From: Rivibacter sp049446155
GTDB lineage: Bacteria; Pseudomonadota; Gammaproteobacteria; Burkholderiales; Burkholderiaceae_C
Reading direction: 5' to 3'
DNA length: 64,000 nucleotides
Assembly: GCF_049446155.1 (NCBI RefSeq)
Contig: NZ_JBMSEE010000010.1
Span: forward strand, 181,049-245,048
Part shown: in pieces, positions 25,546-36,293 of the stretch
How the letters are laid out: each line of letters begins with the position of its first letter
Numbering within the stretch: the stretch's first letter is position 1
Position numbers and translations under genes: made by a program
Notes under the pieces: model-generated
The model's input: the letters and a program-made list of their open reading frames with translations, nothing else
Databases searched by the model: none
Told to the model about the DNA's origin: nothing

Positions 25546-25875
25546 TGGTGCCCCGACCCGGGATCGAACCGGGATGGACCTTCTCGGTCCCGCGGATTTT
25601 CTTACCCGCCACGGCTTTCGCCGCCGCGACGCTCGCACATCGCGTTTGGGGTCTGGAGCGCGCCTTCACCCTGGCGCCGTTGCCGACGCTGTAGGTGCCC
25701 GCCGTCCGCTCTCTACACCTTCCGCACGGACCGGCCGCGCGGCTTGGCTCGGCGTTGCCTCGCGAGCAGACTCGCAGGGGGTTCACCGAGTTTGACGGGA
25801 TTCACGCTGCACGTTTCCGTGCAGGTGCTCAAGATGAATCAAGTCCGCTGCGTCTGCCTGTTTCGCCATCGGGGC
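25546..25875 (-). tRNA. tRNA-Leu (TAA), interrupted by a group I intron
   Basis: Two exons give a complete leucine tRNA. Exon 1 is 25875-25841 (5' acceptor GCCCCGA, D-arm, anticodon stem GCGGA and CTT). Exon 2 is 25600-25546 (AAAATCCGC, long variable arm, T-arm CCGGTTCGATCCCGG, 3' acceptor TCGGGGC, discriminator A, encoded CCA). Joined, they make 90 nt with a 5-bp anticodon stem GCGGA/TCCGC, loop CTTAAAA and anticodon TAA. The 240-nt insertion follows U34, exactly where cyanobacterial and plastid tRNA-Leu(UAA) introns sit. No convincing independent promoter is seen; TACGAT just upstream is a weak -10 candidate. The 5' exon overlaps the end of the antiporter CDS on the same strand. Confidence 0.95.
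25601..25840 (-). other. Group I intron (IC3-like) in the tRNA-Leu(UAA) anticodon loop
   Basis: A 240-nt self-splicing-type intron. The 5' exon ends in U and the intron ends in G (omega-G). P1: exon CTT pairs with intron GAG at 25830-25828, with the required U-G wobble. P2 is a perfect CTGCACG-GAAA-CGTGCAG hairpin. The core carries CAAACTCGG...CCGAGCCAAGCC, GGAAGGTGTAGAGAGCGGAC and CGCTCCAGACCCCAAA, which line up block for block with the Anabaena tRNA-Leu intron as I remember it. P7 is preserved by a compensatory change (GAGCG/CGCTC here). P9 is CGGC-GAAA-GCCG near the 3' end. There is no homing-endonuclease ORF. Splicing itself is inferred, not shown. Confidence 0.92.
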
Positions 25876-27154
25876 CAGGCGCGATCGTAGCCGCAGCACG
25901 GACACATCCGGGCGAAAGCCGGCACATGGCCAGCCACGGGAACAGCAGGACGCTCAGCAAACCCGCGGCCACCAGCCGCGTCGCCTCGAGCGGCGCCATG
26001 TGCCCCGCCGCCACGGCCGCGGAAGACAGCGCGACGATCATCGACAGCGACGTGGCCGACAGCAGCGCCAGCGCCTGCGTCTGCCGCACGCCGAGATCGC
26101 GGACGAACAGCACGGCCGGCAGCCCGCGCACGGCGAGCAACGCAGCGGTCAGCAGCACGACGTCGGGCCACGATGCCGCGTCCGCCATCAGGGGCCGCAC
26201 TTCGAGCCGCATGCCGCTCGTGACGAAGAAGATCGGCACCAGCAGGCCGAAGCCCACCGCATCGAGCTTGTGGCCCAGCTCGTCATCGAGCGGCGCGCCG
26301 CGCTGCTCGCGTCGAGCCAGCCCAACGGCCAGCCCGGCCACCAGCGCGCCCAGCGCCAGCTCCAGGCGCAGCCAATGCGCCAGCCCCATCATCGCGACCA
26401 TCAGCAACAGGCACAGCCGGATCGGCCATTGGCCGCTGCGATGCATCGCGCGGCCGATCTCGCGGATCAAGCCTGGCGGGCGCACGCGCAACGATGCCCA
26501 GCACACCGCCAGCGCGGCAAGCATGAACACGAGCGTCGCGCCGATCTGCCGCGCTTCGCCGCCTCGTCCGGCCAACAGCAGCGACATCAGCAGCACAGGC
26601 CCGAGCTCTCCTATCACGGCACAGGCGATCACCGCACGTGCGAAGTCGCTCGCACCGCACTGCATGTCGCGCAGCACCGGCGCGACGATGCCCAGCGCGG
26701 TCGTCGCCAGTGCGATCGCGACCACATGACGATCGGTGATGACGCCCGCGCTGCCGAGGCCCCATGCAGCAACAGTCGCCAGCCCCAGCGAGATCGCCCA
26801 ACTGCCGACGCCGCGAGCCAGCGACGGCCCACGCAACTCGCGGACATCGATCTCCATGCCAGCCAGGAAGAACAGCAAGGCCATGCCCATCACGGCAAGA
26901 ACCTGCAGGCCGCCATCGACCTCGGCGAGCTGCAGGCCGTGAGGGCCGATCGCAACGCCCAGGAGCAGCTCCAGCGCAATCACCGGCAGCCGCGCCGACG
27001 CGCCGCGTTGGCTCAGCCAGGGCGCGAGCGCGGCCGCACCGATGACCCAGGCGGTCGAAGCGAAATCAAGGTCGTCGAGCACGGTGACATGGACACGCAC
27101 GAGGTTGCCGATGCACTCTAGCCACGCGCGCCGCCCCGCGAATGCCGGCCCCAT
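25829..27154 (-). CDS. CPA2/Kef-type cation:proton antiporter, C-terminus inside tRNA-Leu
   Basis: A 441-residue polytopic membrane protein of the monovalent cation:proton antiporter-2 family (Na+/H+ exchanger fold, about 12 segments). Blocks include VIALELLLGVAIGPHGLQL, MALLFFLAGMEIDVRELRG, VVAIALATTALGIVAPVL and VPIFFVTSGMRLEVRPLM. It lacks the RCK domain of KefB/KefC, which are about 600 residues. The start is uncertain: ATG 27154 or one of the GTG codons about 30 residues in. The last 15 residues (GPDGETGRRSGLDSS) are read from tRNA-Leu exon 1 and the first bases of its intron, and the TGA at 25831-25829 lies inside the intron. There is no earlier in-frame stop. Confidence 0.85.
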   Translation of the reverse strand: MGPAFAGRRAWLECIGNLVRVHVTVLDDLDFASTAWVIGAAALAPWLSQRGASARLPVIALELLLGVAIGPHGLQLAEVDGGLQVLAVMGMALLFFLAGMEIDVRELRGPSLARGVGSWAISLGLATVAAWGLGSAGVITDRHVVAIALATTALGIVAPVLRDMQCGASDFARAVIACAVIGELGPVLLMSLLLAGRGGEARQIGATLVFMLAALAVCWASLRVRPPGLIREIGRAMHRSGQWPIRLCLLLMVAMMGLAHWLRLELALGALVAGLAVGLARREQRGAPLDDELGHKLDAVGFGLLVPIFFVTSGMRLEVRPLMADAASWPDVVLLTAALLAVRGLPAVLFVRDLGVRQTQALALLSATSLSMIVALSSAAVAAGHMAPLEATRLVAAGLLSVLLFPWLAMCRLSPGCVRAAATIAPGPDGETGRRSGLDSS

Positions 27155-27210
27155 GACCGATTGCTGACGTATTTGCGGGCGCGGCGTTGCGCGCCCGCTA
27201 TGCTTTGCCC

Positions 27211-28893
27211 ATGTACGCGCCCTTCTTCGGCCTGAAGCACGAGCCGTTCTCCATCGCCCCGGACCCGCGCTACCTCTACATGAGCGAGCGCCATCGGGAG
27301 GCCTTGGCGCATCTGCTCTACGGGCTCGGCAGCGGCGGCGGCTTCGTCTTGCTCACGGGCGAGATCGGCGCGGGCAAGACCACCGTGTGCCGCTGCTTCC
27401 TCGAGCAGATTCCCAAGCGCTGCAACGTCGCCTACATCTTCAACCCCAAGCTCACCGTCGAGGAACTGTTGCGCACAATCTGCGACGAGTTCCACGTGCC
27501 GTACCGGCACATCGGCGAAGGCGCACCGACAGTCAAGGACTACGTCGATCCGCTCAACGAGTACCTGCTGAAGACGCACGCGGTCGGTCAGAACAACATC
27601 CTCATCGTCGACGAGGCGCAGAACCTCTCGATCGACGTCCTCGAGCAGCTGCGCCTGCTCACCAACCTCGAGACCAATGAACGCAAGCTGCTGCAGATCG
27701 TGCTGATCGGCCAGCCCGAGCTGCGCGGGCTGCTGGCCAGCCCCAAGCTCGAGCAACTGGCGCAGCGCGTGGTCGCGCGTTATCACCTGGGCGCGCTGTC
27801 TCCTGAGGAGACGGTGCACTATGTGCGGCACCGCCTCGGCGTGGCGGGCCTGACCGCCGCCTTGCCGTTCGAGCCGGCGGCGCTCGATCGCATCCATCGC
27901 CTCTCGCGCGGCGTGCCGCGGCGCATCAACCTGCTTTGCGATCGCGCGATGCTTGGCGCCTACGCGTCGGGCGTGGCCCGTGTCGACCGCAAGACCGTCG
28001 ACAAGGCAGCCGCCGAAGTGTTCGGGGACGCCGAGCCGGCGCCTCGTCGCCGCGTCGCGCTCGCGGCCGGCACGGCGGCGGTGCTGATGCTGGCCGCCGG
28101 CGGCGGCACGTACTGGACGATGGGCAGCCGTTCGGAGACGCATGCCGCGACGGCGGCGGCGCCCGCCGCTGTCGCGGCGTCGCGGACCGCGGCCTTGACA
28201 CCGCCTGCACCGACAGGCGCGTCCGCGCCGATCGAGCGGCGAGCCATGAGCGGCGATGCGGCCGCGTCGGCGGCCGAAGCGACCACGGCGTCAGCACCCG
28301 AGTGGCTGCGCTCCGAAGCGCAGGCCCTGCGTCGGCTCGCAGCGCGATGGAACGTCACGATCGGGGCTGACGAGGATCCGTGCCAGCAAGCCACGCGACA
28401 CGGCATGCGCTGCTTCAAGATCAGCGGCGGGCTCGGCCTCATTCGCCGGCTCGATCGACCGGTCGTGCTGACCCTGTACGACGACGCCGGACGCGCGAGC
28501 TACGCCGTGCTCGCCGCCATCGAAGGCGACCGCCTCGTGCTGGGCACCGACGATGGTGGCAGCCGCCGGCTGCCGCTGGACAGCCTGACCAGTTCGTGGC
28601 GCGGTGAGTTCAGCACCTTCTGGCGCGCGCCGCCCGGCTACCGCGGTGGCGCGCTGCCTGAAGGCAGCAGCGGCCCGGCTGTCGACTGGCTGGCCGCACG
28701 ACTGGCCGCCGCGCAGGGCCGATCGGCGCCCGCCGCGCCCCAGACGCTGGACGCCGAGCTCAAGGGACGCGTCCAGGCCTTCCAGATCGCGCAGGGCCTG
28801 CGTCCCGACGGCCTCGCAGGCCCTGCGACGCTGATGCAACTCAACCGCGCGACCGGCATCGACGAGCCGCGACTGCTGGCGAGCGGGAGTTAA
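27211..28893 (+). CDS. gspA: GspA/ExeA-type AAA ATPase with peptidoglycan-binding C-terminus
   Basis: A 560-residue inner-membrane ATPase. The AAA domain (residues about 1-270) begins MYAPFFGLKHEPFSIAPDP, with Walker A GEIGAGKTT, Walker B ILIVDEAQNL and sensor QIVLIGQPEL. A single membrane segment near 288-310 follows, then a periplasmic Ala-rich linker and a C-terminal peptidoglycan_binding_1 domain (AFQIAQGLRPDGLAGPATLM). With GspB, ExeA inserts the type II secretin through peptidoglycan in Aeromonas. The start at 27211 matches the family. Start-to-stop spacing to gspB is 3 nt. The core secretion genes are not in this window. Confidence 0.93.
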   Translation: MYAPFFGLKHEPFSIAPDPRYLYMSERHREALAHLLYGLGSGGGFVLLTGEIGAGKTTVCRCFLEQIPKRCNVAYIFNPKLTVEELLRTICDEFHVPYRHIGEGAPTVKDYVDPLNEYLLKTHAVGQNNILIVDEAQNLSIDVLEQLRLLTNLETNERKLLQIVLIGQPELRGLLASPKLEQLAQRVVARYHLGALSPEETVHYVRHRLGVAGLTAALPFEPAALDRIHRLSRGVPRRINLLCDRAMLGAYASGVARVDRKTVDKAAAEVFGDAEPAPRRRVALAAGTAAVLMLAAGGGTYWTMGSRSETHAATAAAPAAVAASRTAALTPPAPTGASAPIERRAMSGDAAASAAEATTASAPEWLRSEAQALRRLAARWNVTIGADEDPCQQATRHGMRCFKISGGLGLIRRLDRPVVLTLYDDAGRASYAVLAAIEGDRLVLGTDDGGSRRLPLDSLTSSWRGEFSTFWRAPPGYRGGALPEGSSGPAVDWLAARLAAAQGRSAPAAPQTLDAELKGRVQAFQIAQGLRPDGLAGPATLMQLNRATGIDEPRLLASGS

Positions 28894-28896
28894 GCC

Positions 28897-29658
28897 ATGT
28901 CGTACATCCTCGACGCGCTGCGCCGCTCCGATGCCGAACGCGAACGCGAGCAGGCGGGCGTACCGAAGCTCTTCACTCAGCAAGCTGCCGGACCGCTGTC
29001 GCGCGCCGACCCGGCCGTCCCCCGTGAACGACCGGTGTTGTTGTGGGTGATGATCGGCATCGCTCTTGGGCTGGCGGCGCCGGCCCTATGGTTCGCGCTC
29101 GGCCGCAGCGGCCCTGACCCCATGCCAGTGCCTCAGGCGACCGGCCACGGCCCGACCACGATGCCGGCGATGCCTGCACCGCCAAATGCTGCGCCACGGT
29201 CGCAACCACAGCCTGAGGCCGTGCCCCGCCAGGCCGCGGAGCCGCGACCGCTCGAACGAGCGGCTCTACCGACCGCTCCGCAAGGCCCGGGACCGCACAG
29301 CCTAGCGATCGAAGCCGCCGCGATGCCGGCGCGCCAGCCAGCCGACGAACCGTCGCGCACGGCACCGAGAACTCCGCCACGGGCTTTGGCACCGACGCCA
29401 CCGCCAGCCGCCAAGGTGGAGTCGTCCGAACGCATCCCCAAGTTGTCGGAGCTGCCAGAGAGCCTGCGTCGGGAACTGCCACCGCTGGCCTTCGGAGGCG
29501 CGGTCTACTCGGATACGCCTTCGGCGCGCTTCGTGATCCTCAACGGCCTGATCCATCGCGAGCAAGACCGCGTGGCGCCCGATCTCGTCGTCGAACAGAT
29601 CAAGTTGAAGGCGGCCGTGCTGCGCTATCGCGACCAGCGCTTCGAGATCACCTTCTAG
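28897..29658 (+). CDS. gspB: GspB/ExeB-type type II secretion assembly protein
   Basis: A 253-residue protein starting MSYILDALRRSDAEREREQA, the standard GspB N-terminus. One membrane segment (LLWVMIGIALGLAAPALWFA, about 48-67) and a Pro/Ala-rich periplasmic linker follow. The C-terminal GspB domain reads ELPPLAFGGAVYSDTPSARF then VILNGLI. GGGAG overlapping the end of gspA is its ribosome-binding site. It partners GspA in secretin assembly. Confidence 0.92.
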   Translation: MSYILDALRRSDAEREREQAGVPKLFTQQAAGPLSRADPAVPRERPVLLWVMIGIALGLAAPALWFALGRSGPDPMPVPQATGHGPTTMPAMPAPPNAAPRSQPQPEAVPRQAAEPRPLERAALPTAPQGPGPHSLAIEAAAMPARQPADEPSRTAPRTPPRALAPTPPPAAKVESSERIPKLSELPESLRRELPPLAFGGAVYSDTPSARFVILNGLIHREQDRVAPDLVVEQIKLKAAVLRYRDQRFEITF

Positions 29659-29680
29659 CCGCACGCGTCTCCGGGCGGAC

Positions 29681-29709
29681 AAAGAAAAACGGCCCCCGAG
29701 GGGGCCGTT
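29681..29709 (-). terminator. Intrinsic terminator after tRNA-Cys
   Basis: On the minus strand AACGGCCCC/GGGGCCGTT (29709-29688) is followed by TTTTTCTTT, 9 nt past the tRNA-Cys 3' end. The same hairpin lies 30 nt after gspB on the plus strand and may end that transcript too. Confidence 0.8.
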
Positions 29710-29717
29710 CACATGTT

Positions 29718-29791
29718 TGGAGGCGCGGGCCGGAATCGAACCGACCTAAACGGATTTGCAATCCGCTGCATAACCGCTTTGCTACCGCGCC
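29718..29791 (-). tRNA. tRNA-Cys (GCA)
   Basis: A 74-nt gene with encoded CCA. Acceptor GGCGCGG/CCGCGCC with discriminator T (U73, normal for Cys); D-arm TAGCAAAGCGGTTATGCA; anticodon arm CGGATTGCAAATCCG with anticodon GCA; T-arm GGTTCGATTCC. Confidence 0.98.
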
Positions 29792-29832
29792 GGTGAAGAA
29801 CGTTGCGAGCAACGCGCCGCACTTTAACCGAC

Positions 29833-29859
29833 AAAAAAGGGAAGCGGCTGCTTCCCTTT
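29833..29859 (-). terminator. Intrinsic terminator between tRNA-Gly and tRNA-Cys
   Basis: On the minus strand a perfect AAAGGGAAGC-AGCC-GCTTCCCTTT hairpin runs into a T-tract, starting 8 nt past the tRNA-Gly 3' end and 42 nt before tRNA-Cys. Confidence 0.8.
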
Positions 29860-29866
29860 GTGTATC

Positions 29867-29942
29867 TGGAGCGGGAGACGAGTCTCGAACTCGCGACCTT
29901 AACCTTGGCAAGGTTACGCTCTACCAACTGAGCTACTCCCGC
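29867..29942 (-). tRNA. tRNA-Gly (GCC)
   Basis: A 76-nt gene with encoded CCA. Acceptor GCGGGAG/CTCCCGC with discriminator T; D-arm TAGCTCAGTTGGTAGAGC; anticodon arm AACCTTGCCAAGGTT with anticodon GCC; T-arm GAGTTCGAGACTC. Confidence 0.98.
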
Positions 29943-30006
29943 ATTGCTCACGATGCCGTTGCTGCCTGGCGTTTCGTCCTGGCCTCATCGTTGTCGTGAG
30001 CCTCGC

Positions 30007-30036
30007 ATTATAGGGGGCCTTGCGCAGGCATTGCAA
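30007..30036 (-). promoter_or_regulatory. Predicted sigma70 promoter of the tRNA-Gly/tRNA-Cys unit
   Basis: On the minus strand a perfect TATAAT -10 (30012-30007) lies 18 nt downstream of a TTGCAA -35 (30036-30031), about 65 nt before the tRNA-Gly 5' end and just after the lon stop. Confidence 0.65.
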
Positions 30037-30047
30037 GCCCCTTCGCT

Positions 30048-32480
<2,433 letters not shown>

Positions 32481-32640
32481 GGGGGTTCTCACTTTCTCAG
32501 GCGACGCGCAACTTCAGGCGTGCACGATGGCACAGAGGTGCGGGCCCAGACGGGAATTGCAAGTGCGGCAATCGCGGTGCCGCAGCGCCGCACGGTGCAT
32601 GGCGGCGTTGGGCATCAATCATTGCGTCGGCTCGGGGCGT

Positions 32641-33921
<1,281 letters not shown>

Positions 33922-33965
33922 GGGCGTGCGGTGCTACAGGGAGGGGTTCGAGGGGATGATAGTGC

Positions 33966-34004
33966 AAAAGAAAACGGGGCCTTCCACTGGAAAAAGGCCC
34001 CGTT
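33966..34004 (-). terminator. Intrinsic terminator between clpP and clpX
   Basis: On the minus strand AACGGGGCCTT (34004-33994) pairs with AAGGCCCCGTT (33983-33973) and is followed by TTCTTTTGC, within the 116-nt gap between clpP and clpX. It probably limits clpX read-through from clpP. Confidence 0.78.
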
Positions 34005-34037
34005 GCCGACGCTGTTGAGGCGCAAGCAGCGTCAGCC

Positions 34038-34646
34038 TCAGCCGCGCTTGGCGATCACCTCGTCGACCAGCCCGTAGGTGCGGGCATCGGGCGCGTCCAT
34101 GAAGAAATCGCGCTCGGTATCGGCTTGTATCTTTTCCAGGCTCTGGCCGGTGCGTTCGGCCAGGATCCGGTTGAGCTGCTCGCGCGTCTTCAGGATCTCG
34201 CGCGCGTGGATCTCGATGTCGGTGGCCTGGCCTTGGGCGCCGCCCAGCGGCTGGTGGATCATGATCTTGGAGTTCGGCAAGGCGAAGCGCTTGCCCTTCT
34301 CGCCGGCTGCCAGCAGGAAGGCGCCCATGCTGGCCGCGATGCCCATGCACAGCGTCGAGACCGCCGGCTTGATGAACTGCATCGTGTCGTAGATCGCCAT
34401 GCCGGCGCTGACGCTGCCGCCGGGCGAATTGATGTAAAGCGAGATGTCCTTGTCGGGGTTCTCGCTTTCCAGGAACAGCAGTTGCGCGACGACCAGGTTG
34501 GCGGTCTGGTCGTTGACCGGGCCCACGAGGAAGATCACACGCTCGCGCAGCAGGCGCGAGTAGATGTCGTAGGCGCGTTCGCCGCGGCCCGATTGTTCGA
34601 TCACGATGGGCACCATGCCCAGGTTCTGCGTTTCCAGCGCGCTCAT
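34038..34646 (-). CDS. clpP: ATP-dependent Clp protease proteolytic subunit
   Basis: A 202-residue serine peptidase forming the 14-mer chamber that works with ClpX and ClpA. The catalytic triad is Ser106 (GIAASMGAF), His131 (IMIHQPLGG) and Asp180. The oligomer handle motif SPGGSVSAGMAIYDTMQ is intact. ATG 34646 (MSALETQNLGMVPIVIEQSG) fits the family; the upstream in-frame ATG 34691 would add an atypical 15-residue leader. Confidence 0.97.
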   Translation of the reverse strand: MSALETQNLGMVPIVIEQSGRGERAYDIYSRLLRERVIFLVGPVNDQTANLVVAQLLFLESENPDKDISLYINSPGGSVSAGMAIYDTMQFIKPAVSTLCMGIAASMGAFLLAAGEKGKRFALPNSKIMIHQPLGGAQGQATDIEIHAREILKTREQLNRILAERTGQSLEKIQADTERDFFMDAPDARTYGLVDEVIAKRG

Positions 34647-34718
34647 GGCTCGTTCCGTGGTTGGAATCGTCGGTAGATGCGGACGGATCATACGGTCACA
34701 AGAAGGCCCTGAAACGAC

Positions 34719-34749
34719 GAAGGCGTCGCCCCGCAGGAGCGACGCCTTC
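34719..34749 (-). terminator. Hairpin between tig and clpP
   Basis: An 11-bp perfect stem GAAGGCGTCGC/GCGACGCCTTC with a 9-nt loop lies 32 nt after the tig stop on the minus strand. The T-tract is poor (GTTTC), so it may only attenuate read-through into clpP. Confidence 0.55.
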
Positions 34750-34781
34750 CGGCGCTTCGACGGCCCTGGCAGGCCGGCGGA

Positions 34782-36092
34782 TCAGGCCTGCTGCATCAGC
34801 TCGTCGAACGCGACAGCTTTGTCGGAGACCTTCGCCTTGCCGAGCACGAACTCGGCGACGTTGTTCTCGATCACCACCGCCTCGACCTCGGCCAGGCGCT
34901 GCGAGTCGCCGAAGTACCAGCGCTTCACGTCGTCGGGCTTCTCGTAGCTCTGGGCGAGCTCCTCGATGTGGCCGGTGATCTGCTCCGGCTTGGCCTGCAG
35001 CTGGTTGGCGCGCACCAGTTCGGCCACCACCAGGCCCAGGCGCACGCGGCGCTCGGCTTGCGGCTGGAACACCTCGGCCGGGATCGGCGCGTTGTCGGCG
35101 TCCTTGATGCCGCGCTGCTTCAGGTCGGCGCGGGCCTGCTCGGTCATGCGGCCGATCTCGTTTTGCACCAGCGCATTCGGCAGTTCCAGCTCGGCCGCCT
35201 TGACCAGCGCTTCCATCACGGCCGCCTTGTTGCGCGCCGCGACCCGGAACTTGACCTCGCGCTCGAGGTTCTTCTTGATGTCCGCGCGCAGGCCTTCGAT
35301 CGTGGCGTCGGCAATGCCCAGCGACTTGGCGAACGCCTCGTTCACTTCCGGCAGGTTCTGCTGCTCGACCTTCTTCAGCGTCACCAGGAAGTCGGCTTCC
35401 TTGCCGGCCACGTCCTTGCCGTGGTAGTCCTCGGGAAACTGCAGCGGGAAGGTCTTGGACTCGCCGGCCTTCATGCCGCGCACGGCCTTCTCGAAGGCCT
35501 CGAGCATGCGGCCTTCGCCCAGGATGAACTGGAAGCCCTCCGCTCGGCCGCCCTCGAACGGCGTGCCGTCGATCTTGCCCTCGAAGTCGATCGTCACGCG
35601 ATCGCCGTCGGCGGCGCCCTCGGCGGCCGGGCGCTGCGCGAAGGTGCGGCGCTGCTTGCGCAGGATCTCGAGCGTCTTGTCGATCGCCTCTTCGGTGACC
35701 TCGCTCGAGACGCGTTCGACCTCGACGCCCGACAGGTCGGCGATCTTGACTTCCGGATAGACCTCGAAGGTCGCATCGAAGGCCAGCTGGCCCTCGGGCG
35801 CGCCCTCCTTCTCGCTGATGCGCGGCATGCCGGCGACGCGGACCTTGGCCTCGTTGGCGGCCTTGTTGAAGGCCTCGCCGACCTTGTCGTTCATCACCTC
35901 GTACTGCACGGAGTAGCCGTAGCGCTGGGCGACGACGCTCATCGGCACCTTGCCGGGGCGGAAGCCGTCGGCCTTGACGGTCTTGGCGAGGCGCTTCAGG
36001 CGCGACTCGACCTCGTTCTTGATGACGTCGGCCGAGAGGGTCAGCGTGATGCGGCGCTCGAGCTTTTCGAGGGTTTCGACAGTGACGGCCAT
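34782..36092 (-). CDS. tig: Trigger factor
   Basis: A 436-residue ribosome-bound chaperone/prolyl isomerase. The N-terminal ribosome-binding domain includes the signature region FRPGKVPMSVVAQRYG. The FKBP-like domain is at about 150-245 (GDRVTIDFEGKIDGTPFEGG, FPLQFPEDYHGKDVAGKEAD), followed by the long helical C-terminal chaperone domain. It heads the tig-clpP-clpX-lon series and begins only 29 nt after the 3' end of tRNA-Leu(UAG) on the same strand. Its 5' leader is therefore probably made by tRNA processing. Confidence 0.97.
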   Translation of the reverse strand: MAVTVETLEKLERRITLTLSADVIKNEVESRLKRLAKTVKADGFRPGKVPMSVVAQRYGYSVQYEVMNDKVGEAFNKAANEAKVRVAGMPRISEKEGAPEGQLAFDATFEVYPEVKIADLSGVEVERVSSEVTEEAIDKTLEILRKQRRTFAQRPAAEGAADGDRVTIDFEGKIDGTPFEGGRAEGFQFILGEGRMLEAFEKAVRGMKAGESKTFPLQFPEDYHGKDVAGKEADFLVTLKKVEQQNLPEVNEAFAKSLGIADATIEGLRADIKKNLEREVKFRVAARNKAAVMEALVKAAELELPNALVQNEIGRMTEQARADLKQRGIKDADNAPIPAEVFQPQAERRVRLGLVVAELVRANQLQAKPEQITGHIEELAQSYEKPDDVKRWYFGDSQRLAEVEAVVIENNVAEFVLGKAKVSDKAVAFDELMQQA

Positions 36093-36121
36093 GGTGAGAA
36101 CTCTTGCTGCGTTGTTGTGAC

Positions 36122-36208
36122 TGGTGCGCGGGGCGGGACTCGAACCCGCACACCATCGCTGGCGTCAGGACCTAAACCTGGTGCGTCTACCAATTTCGCC
36201 ACCCGCGC
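36122..36208 (-). tRNA. tRNA-Leu (TAG)
   Basis: An 87-nt class II tRNA with encoded CCA. Acceptor GCGCGGG/CCCGCGC, discriminator A; D-arm TGGCGAAATTGGTAGACGC; anticodon stem CCAGG/CCTGA-type with loop TTTAGGT and anticodon TAG; long variable arm; T-arm CGGGTTCGAGTCCCG. It is uninterrupted, unlike tRNA-Leu(TAA) at 25.5 kb, and sits directly before tig. Confidence 0.97.
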
Positions 36209-36293
36209 GGATGGAAACGGGGTGCCGTCGCTGCAATGACGCTCTCGCATCCTGCAGCGCAGGCGCCCCGTGGCGTACGCTGAGCCGGGGATT

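Noticed and set aside
25292..25786. A 164-codon frame through the intron and tRNA exon 2, antisense to murI
   Set aside because: Composition is shadow-like and it would translate a structured RNA. It matters only as the frame the antiporter would enter after splicing.
25601..25840. A homing-endonuclease or maturase gene within the intron
   Set aside because: The intron is 240 nt, and the only frame through it is part of shadow ORFs with no LAGLIDADG, HNH or GIY-YIG motif.
32481..32640. A heat-shock (sigma32) promoter before lon
   Set aside because: CTTGCAA occurs on the minus strand, but no CCCCAT-type -10 lies at suitable spacing; not strong enough to list.
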